Source of the DNA: Chromera velia
Lineage: Eukaryota; Sar; Chromeraceae
Direction of reading: 5' to 3'
Length of the DNA: 40,511 nucleotides
NCBI GenBank assembly: GCA_018398765.1
Contig: JAHBMJ010005941.1
Coordinates: forward strand, 1 to 40,511
The first letter of the stretch is position 1. Every line of letters starts with the position of its first letter. Position numbers and translations under genes: made by a program. This document shows, piece by piece, positions 34,334 to 40,511 of this stretch. The notes beneath the pieces were generated by a model, which saw nothing but the letters and a program-made list of their open reading frames with translations, was not told the DNA's origin and did not search any database.

Positions 34334-34814
34334 CGTAAAGCTTCAAAGCGCTTCAGAGGTAAAACGTGTAGCGTGAGAGAACTGCGTGCATCATTATTTC
34401 AGTACCCCGCCTGTGCGTGCGGATTTTCGCTTTATAAGGCATGCAATGAGTTATTTTCTGGGGCCATCAATCTGCCCGTCGATTGATCACCGCGGTCCAT
34501 TCGATATGATCTCTTCGCTGTCCAAGCAACTGAAGCGTAGTTTGCTTTGGACACTATCGATTCTAAAAATTCGAGTGGATCCGATTGCGCGATTTAAAGT
34601 GGATAGAAAGTCTGCTCTTTGTCTTCGCGTCTAGACTTCATCTTGATTGATTGATCGATTTCTCGGATGCTTCGAAGATCTTCGTGTTCTTGTGGGTATC
34701 TGCCGGATTGACATTCTTGATTTCTATTCGTAAGTCCAACTATGTTCAGTTGACTTCTCTCTTTCTTCTTCGAATAAGTTTAGGTGCTTCATCTAGATCA
34801 TCCTAAACTTATCG
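34334..34814 (+). repeat. 3' LTR (481 bp)
   Basis: Same length as the 5' LTR, with about 14 single-base differences counted by eye (for example GTGTAGC/GTGCAGC, CTAGAC/CTAAAC). All but one are transitions, and no indels were seen. Confidence 0.9.
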
Positions 34815-34819
34815 TCTAT
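34815..34819. repeat. Target-site duplication, right copy (TCTAT)
   Basis: Directly follows the 3' LTR and matches 28424-28428. Confidence 0.85.
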
Positions 34820-35942
34820 AGATACTGATACTTCAAACTTTAAAAATCATGTAAATTTAAATCATACAGTCTGATTTATACTTCTATAGTAGAAGTGCAA
34901 ATATATAAAAAACTAATTAATTAATTTAATTTATCCATTTCTAGATCCATTTTAACCGAAATTTGAATTCATCCTGTGAATGAACATGTATTAGTTTAAC
35001 TGAAACTGAAGCTGCGAAGCAGTGCATATACTGAAAACCATAAATATCTAGATAATTTCGATTGCAAGATAAATCATAAATGTATAGTTGGCTAGATAGT
35101 TGGCGACTGTTGGCCACTTTTAAGGTGAATTTCTTAAATTATGACAAGCCTGCAGGGCGTACAAAGAGATCCAGAGACGGAGTGAGTCAGCCCCTGCTCA
35201 ACCGAAGCCTCTCGTACTGCTACGGTCCTTAGCCGAAGCTGGTTCACAACACATCTCAATATTCCTCAGCCCCTACTATTAAACGGTAATTTAGCACACG
35301 GCTCGGACTCAGTACATGTGAATCAGCAGTATGATTCGGCACCGACGAGCACTGAGTCGATCTGTGACTGAGAATCGGACAAAGCGGAGGACACACGCAC
35401 AGGATTGCAAGCAAGAAGTCAGACAGCAGTACGAGTCAGAGTGAGAACAGAGTGCATGGAGTTTTTTTCCCCGAAACCTCTCGTCAAAGCATGCGTATCT
35501 CATCCCCTACAATCGCAGATTTAGTCTCACGAATTAAAGTGGCACGAAAATCGGACAAACTGCACGGGAAACATGAGCATATCATTGCAGTCAAGTCAGC
35601 AGAAACACACGGACCACGGGGATGAAGCTCCGGCAGTTGCTTGAGCGAGCAACAGCCTGAGGAGTGTTGATACACTCGGAATACAATAATTGACATGTAG
35701 ACATGTAGCAGACGTGCCACTGGTCTTATGAGACGTCGCTGGGAGTCAGTTGGACATGCAGAGGGTTTGCTGATTCGAAAGTCCAGTGCATGACGGTGTT
35801 TCGAGGTCGGAGATGAGGAACTCAAAGCAAGAAGCCAAAGGTGCCTCAAAGTAAGAATAAAAAACACAGACAAGTCGGGACACCATACAGCAGCAGCAGC
35901 TCGACTTCCTCGCATGCACCCGCAGTCTTTAAGTCAGTCAGC
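34820..35942. other. Intergenic region between LTR element and lectin gene
   Basis: The first ~300 bp are AT-rich (host DNA flanking the insertion). From 35150 the composition becomes balanced, with many GACTCAG/GAGTCAG-like words. A 143-codon minus-strand ORF (35484-35915) directly downstream of the lectin gene's stop has no recognisable feature and is more likely 3' UTR or spacer. Confidence 0.45.
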
Positions 35943-37505
35943 TCAGGGAACTGGGGCGGTGTAGGGGGTGTAGGGGATGGGAATCTGGCAGAGGGTCTGC
36001 TGGCTGGTGTTAGGGCCGATGTCGATGAAGCCGTAGCCGTTGTCTTGCTGGTCGAACTGAAGCGCAACCTGGTTGCCGATCGCGTCTCCATTGGGCTCGG
36101 AACCGACCCACAGGCCCCCGGCAACCTGCACAATAACAGCAAGACACCAGCACAGTATTATTAGCAAAGATGAGGAAAGCTGGGGATGGGATGAGCAGTC
36201 GATCTGCCTCAAGGTAAACAAGAATAAAGGATCGTATGCGGCTTTGTCTCCCCAGGGATTTTTCGTTGCTCCTTTCATTTCAGACCCCGTTGAGAGACAG
36301 AGAACGAGAGCGCAAGTAATCCTGACTGACCATGTACCACTCGTACTGATCGTCATCGCAAGCGCTGTCAGCGTTGACATCCCAACACCAAGCGAGTCCA
36401 CTTTGCCGGCCATCACCAACGCTCACATAATCCGCAAACTGGAGGCCTGCGGTACGGGGGTTCCCACCGTTGGGGCCATCCCCGCCGTTCCTGAGCCTCT
36501 CCGTAAGGATCATGTTGCCGGCAATGTGCCAGATGTCAACAGAGTCGATAGCAGCGATCTCGGCGTTGGCGTCTTCAGCCTGGCACTCAGCTAGGGCATC
36601 GGAAGCGGAGCTGACGAACGTCTGGTCAAAGAAGAGGCAGCGGATCTCCTGGTTTCTGATGTCGTTGACGGACTGGGGGAGGAGGATGCCCTCAGGACAT
36701 TCTGGGGGCCCCGGAGGAACCACCTCAGTGTCGCAGGTAGGGCCTTCGAAGGGCCAGGGGCACTCGCAGACGTAGCCAACGCCGGCCGGGTCGCCGGACA
36801 CGTTGATGCAAGTGCCACCGTTGTTGCAGGGGTCCCCGGCGCACCTGTCGACCTCCACGGTGAGCTCGCACTTCTTTCCGTACCAAGGGAACGGGCACGA
36901 GCAATAGAAGTCGTAGCGGCCCTTCCCAGTGTCCACGCACACACCACCTGCAGGTTGAGGGGAGACGGGAGGGAAGGGGAAAAAATGTCTCACGATCATG
37001 CATCTTCTGAGCTGGCAACTCCATGAATGCGCACTCCTGTGGTTCTACGGCAACCTCTACCCACCGTTCAGGCAAGGAGTATCGCCGCAGGCATCATAGT
37101 CCTTCGTCTTGACAGCGTAGTCGCCGTTGTCTTTGGAGTCGAAGACATCTCCGAACTTAAAATCGATCTTGTCTGCGGATGACAGAGAAAGAAAGGGCAG
37201 TTGCAAGGACATGAGTGCTGATTGGAAGACTTGTTGCCTTGTGCATCAACGGAAAGACGCCAAGTCAAACAACACTTGAAGGTGAGTCAAACTCAGTCTG
37301 TTGCATGGAAGTTGCATGAGCTTTCTCGATCTCCTGAAAGCGTTCATGAGTTACATGCCTTTCTTGTCTTCTCTCTGTGTCTGAAAAGAGGGCCGCACCA
37401 CAAGAGTCCAGTTTACGTCGTCTGGTGTCGTCTGTTGGACTGACCGAAGTCAAAAGCGGCGTTGGCGGCAACGGCGCCGAGGGCTACAACAGCGGCGAAC
37501 TTCAT
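35943..37505 (-). CDS. Secreted protein with two EGF domains and a C-type-lectin-like domain
   Basis: Four exons by eye: 37505-37445, 37172-37065, 36947-36331 and 36125-35943. Junction phases are 1, 1 and 0, and the product is 322 aa. Residues 1-17 (MKFAAVVALGAVAANA) form a signal peptide. EGF1 has cysteines at 49, 54, 60, 72, 74 and 83; EGF2 at 92, 97, 103, 117, 119 and 128; both end in the G-x-x-C pattern. Residues about 140-310 look like a C-type lectin fold: six cysteines (140, 160, 178, 244, 253, 308), GLWVGSEPNG (266-275) and a C-terminal NTSQQTLCQI. A Pro/Tyr tail (IPYTPYTAPVP) follows. No transmembrane segment or GPI signal is seen, so the protein is probably secreted and may bind carbohydrate or matrix; canonical Ca-binding EPN/WND is not clear, so sugar binding is uncertain. 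All introns start GTCAGT or GTGGGT. Confidence 0.85.
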
Positions 37506-37768
37506 GATGATGCTGATGATGCTGTTGCACGAGACTCAGTATCGAAAGGATGTAAAGTGGAGAACCCGTTGAAGTCGGGACACTGGCTGTTCTGAGAGAG
37601 ACAATCGAAGGCCGCCCACACAGATCGAGCGCTGATCGAGATGCATGAGCCGGATGCCGATCAATTATATGAATTCGCGATATATATATATATATATATA
37701 TATACATGTCGATCCGACGGTCGCAAGTTAATTAATTAAGAAAATTAAGTATCGATACAGATTTGTTC
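37506..37768 (-). promoter_or_regulatory. 5' region of the lectin gene with (TA)n tract
   Basis: Upstream of the ATG on the minus strand lie a CATCATCAG-type triplet run and, at 37680-37705, a pure (TA)n tract about 180 bp from the start codon. The TA run could supply a TATA-like element, but it may equally be a plain microsatellite. Confidence 0.4.
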
Positions 37769-37882
37769 GCGCGCATTTGCGCGCCATGTGTCATTGTTCA
37801 GCCATGGGAGAATTATAAGTTTGACGCGCGCATTTGCGCGCCATGTGTCATTGTTCAGCCATGGGAGAATTATAAGTTTGAC
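37769..37882. repeat. 57-bp perfect tandem duplication with GCGCGC palindrome
   Basis: Copies at 37769-37825 and 37826-37882 are identical by eye. Each starts GCGCGCATTTGCGCGC, a 6-bp inverted repeat around ATTT, and ends GAATTATAAGTTTGAC. Being 57 bp (19 codons), it keeps one frame open, but no gene is apparent. It lies about 260 bp upstream of the lectin gene's start, so it may be a duplicated cis-element. Confidence 0.85.
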
Positions 37883-39600
37883 ACTGCATCCTCAAACCTC
37901 GGAGGGCACCTCGATACACCTCGAATAAATCGGACGCATTCAATGTAATTCAATGAGACTATCAAGGGTATACAGTGTATCTTTTTTTAAGTTTTAACGA
38001 TCGAGATCGCGTCAATTATAAGAAGCTAGTGTGTGTACAAAATGCATGTTACATATATATAATTTTGATTAATGTGATGAAATGTTTTTTAAATGATTAA
38101 GATATTGTCACTTATCATCTTGATCATAAAAAAAATCGTGCCATTCCTAGTATGATTCTGATCTATGTGCATCTATGTGATGAAAGCTTATGTGGGGTGT
38201 GGTCTGAAACTTCAGCAATAGGGTGTACCTTTACCGTTTGCAAGGGCGACTTCTGGTTGAACGGCAACCATATTCTACTAGGGCACCAATTAAATCACTC
38301 ACTATGCTTTTTAGAACTTTTATAATTTAATTTTTGAAAGTAAATTCTGGAGTAAACTGTTTTCAAACCTGAAGTTTCAGTTAAAATGATTTCCAAAATC
38401 ATTTAAAATTAGTGAATATAAAGTATTCATGTTTTTAAAACATAATTTCAAAAGTTCTATTGGCTTGATAGCTAGGTTTACGTCATACACCGTCATGGCA
38501 GCTGACATAGCTAGGCTTTTTGACTCTTTGAATTAGTTGCGAGCATTCATTATGGAGAACGGATTGAAGACGGATGAATAGGGACTTTCTGCATGAAACA
38601 CATTCTGACATTCATATTTAAATTACTTGTACAAAGGGGGGAAAGGGAACAAAATTTGCTGTGTCTCATACCCTTTTACCGCAGGTAGATTTCCTACCTG
38701 CAATAAGGGGAGAGACAGCAGGATTGCACGAGAGCGAAAGTTCTCGAGACCAACGTGCCGGTCGCTGTCAAATTCACGTGGGCAACAACAATGACACACA
38801 CGCACTTAGGGGGGGAAGCTAGGGGGGAAGAGGGGACTTCATGCAATTTCTCAAACTGTCCATGCAGCTCTCAACGGACAAACGGACGTAGTTCGGCTAC
38901 TCGCTGATTGCAAGAAGCCGGTTGGTTCCTCCCTGATGGATAAGCAGACAAGACGAAAATAAAAGAGAGGACGGTAAAGTCAAATTTGAGGGAGGGACAG
39001 ACTCATGCATGCATCCATCCATTTCGTCGTTCCTTGCTCAAGGTGCCCTTACGATCATCCGTTTTCCCCCAACCCTCGATCGTTTCCTCCCCCTCCCGCG
39101 ACCCCTCAATATGTTCTGCTGAACAGAGCAGTGCTTAGTCAGATAGACACCAAAGACCAGACACCCAGATCGATCGATCGATCTTTTCTCATGTGTTGGA
39201 CAGTGAAACACGGCATGCAGACGACAAAAAGAATTATTCACACAAACGCATTCAAAATGTAGATCAGACTCCCACGCACACGTACACATGCACACACAAA
39301 CAAACACACTTACTTCAAACGTACCGTTTGAAGTCAGAGCGGGGCGAGAGGAGACCGCTTTATTCCCACATATTTCGATCCATGCAATGAACTTCTTTCA
39401 AACCCAACTGCATTTTCCCGGCATCCTGACCACTGGGAAAACAAAAAGAGAGACGGAAAAGCGGAAGACCCAATTATTTTTTCTCACCAAAGGCTCCTTT
39501 GCTCTCATCCTTTCTCTCTCGTCCTTCAAGAGAACCAACCCCCCAATTCCCCCCCCCCCGCCCAGTCATCTTTCTCGATTCCCCGACCCTCCCTTTCTTC
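37883..39600. other. AT-rich then mixed intergenic DNA, no supported gene
   Basis: 37900-38600 is AT-rich with no long ORF. Near 38279-38305 there is a copy of the ACTAGGGCACCAATTAAATC motif shared with the SINE-like region at 16341-16365. From 38600 on, only short ORFs and simple repeats (for example GATC near 39168-39183) appear. Confidence 0.45.
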
Positions 39601-39636
39601 TTCCTTCGACGCATTCCTACATCCTTCTCTTTACAG

Positions 39637-39832
39637 TGCCAGCGTCGGCCATTCATGGTCAATACATACACCCTTGATGAATTGGCTGCTGATTTCTCGC
39701 AGCAATGCAAGATCGACAGAAACACCGACAGGAGGTCACGCCTCGCTCTCTCCATCTTTCTCCCTGTTTGTCTCTTTCCCCCTCACAGTGTTACCAATGA
39801 CTGTACGGGCTGGCATCAAAGTACTCGACCAG
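39637..39832 (+). CDS. Possible pair of small exons, frame ambiguous
   Basis: Segments 39637-39734 (TTTACAG| to GGAG|GTCACG) and 39789-39832 (CTCACAG| to CCAG|GTCTAT) have intron-like borders and a 54-bp spacer. Two different frames read through both: one includes YTLDELAADFSQQCKID, the other LPMTVRAGIKVLDQ. I cannot choose between them and recognise neither. The rest of the gene, if real, is not visible, and the right end of the window may cut it. Confidence 0.2.
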
Positions 39833-40159
39833 GTCTATTTGGTGTGGGCCTGCAGACACACACAGAAAGAACACAGCCAGGCGAAGGCGGGGCAAGAAAG
39901 AAACACGACAGAGCAGAATGAGAGAAAGACCACCGTGGTTTGGCTCAGGGCGGCTCTCTCAGCAAAGGAGGGCACCGTTGAAGAAGAGTGAAAGGGCTCT
40001 ACACGTATGGGCACACAGTGAAGAGAGCACATGAGCAGCTCGCAGCTGTTCGGCGTCCCTGAATAGAAGTGAATCTCTTCCTTCCTTCCTTCCTTGATCG
40101 CAAGAAGGGCAGCCCAATTCCCCCCCGACTGCGCAGGGAGGGAACTCCCCCCCCCCCCC

Positions 40160-40160
40160 N
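40160..40160. other. Single unresolved base in a poly-C run
   Basis: An n lies inside a run of more than 15 C. Homopolymer length here is unreliable. Confidence 0.95.
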
Positions 40161-40511
40161 CCCGATTGATTCGATCGTGATCGTCTCTGCTTCTTTCTGC
40201 CCGAACTCACACACTTCAGTATGTATTCTTCTGGTGAGGGGGGGGCACTCCTCCGTGCAGGCTCTTTTCCTCATCCACTCACTGCGCCGTCGCGCACCCC
40301 CCCCCCTCGGTTTGAAAGGCGTTCTTCGGACTCGTTGTTGCCTTCATTGAAGCGACTCTCACTGTCTTCCCGCCTCCCATGCATGTGTGATGCGCACTCG
40401 CAAAATCACGGGCACAGTACAACGAAGAGATGGATGGGTGGTTCGATCGAGCCAGCGGTCCAGAAGAAAAGAGAAGAGAAGCGACGACGCACCCTGAGGC
40501 TTTCTGACTGA

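Larger units (their letters stand above)
28429..34814 (+). mobile_element. Ty1/copia-type LTR retrotransposon, complete but inactive
   Basis: This 6386-bp element has, in order, a 481-bp LTR, a PBS, a single gag-pol frame (capsid, zinc knuckle, protease-like, integrase, reverse transcriptase, RNase H), a polypurine tract and a 481-bp LTR. It is flanked by a TCTAT duplication. Integrase before reverse transcriptase identifies the copia order. The LTRs differ at about 14 positions by eye (about 97% identical), all but one transitions, so the insertion is fairly young. Three in-frame stops and replaced catalytic residues make this copy defective. Confidence 0.93.

Noticed and set aside
35190-35260. 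Fragment reminiscent of large-subunit rRNA (CCTCTCGTACTGCTACGG)
   Set aside because: Only about a dozen bases resemble the conserved rRNA region and the flanks do not follow it, so chance similarity is more likely.
35484-35915. 143-codon minus-strand ORF next to the lectin gene
   Set aside because: No signal, domain or splice support. It lies directly downstream of the lectin stop and is better read as 3' UTR or spacer.

Overview
The window is nuclear DNA of a unicellular eukaryote. Genes are split by short spliceosomal introns, intergenic space is rich in microsatellites, and a Ty1/copia-type LTR retrotransposon, fold-back repeats and assembly gaps (runs of n) are present. Gene style, a bacterial-looking intronless NRAMP-related transporter, a secreted EGF/lectin protein and frequent TGCATGCA motifs fit an alveolate alga such as a chromerid (Chromera-like). 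That placement is inference; no marker gene proves it.

Layout. 1-10.6 kb: a multi-exon minus-strand gene (or genes) coding for a large, low-complexity, Ser/Glu/Lys-rich protein that I do not recognise; it runs off the left edge. 10.6-13.1 kb: intergenic DNA with a giant (GT)n tract and two assembly gaps. 13.15-13.63 kb: a long imperfect palindrome. 14.16-15.83 kb, plus strand: a three-exon Alba-fold RNase P/MRP subunit (POP7/Rpp20-like), with a 25-bp tandem repeat in intron 1 and (GT)n in intron 2. 16.1-16.6 kb: SINE/LINE-like tails. 16.88-18.80 kb, minus strand: an intronless NRAMP-related transporter. 19.5-22.66 kb, plus strand: a six-exon gene for a 310-aa protein with a C-terminal KA1-like domain and no kinase domain. 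22.7-27.4 kb: pyrimidine-rich low-complexity DNA with no gene I can support.

27.67-28.36 kb is an imperfect inverted repeat around a sequencing gap. It is followed by a complete copia-type element (28429-34814) with 481-bp LTRs, a 5-bp target duplication (TCTAT), PBS and polypurine tract. Its single gag-pol frame carries three nonsense codons, and catalytic positions of integrase and RNase H read Asn where Asp is expected. 35.94-37.51 kb, minus strand: a four-exon gene for a secreted 322-aa protein with a signal peptide, two EGF domains and a C-type-lectin-like domain. Upstream of it are a (TA)n tract and a 57-bp direct duplication. The last 2.5 kb holds only a doubtful exon pair.

The genes do not form a pathway: they cover RNA processing, metal-ion transport, possible membrane or kinase-linked signalling, and secretion. 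Exon structures for the POP7-like, KA1 and EGF/lectin genes were built by eye, and reading phase closes at every junction. The long left-hand gene is only partly resolved.
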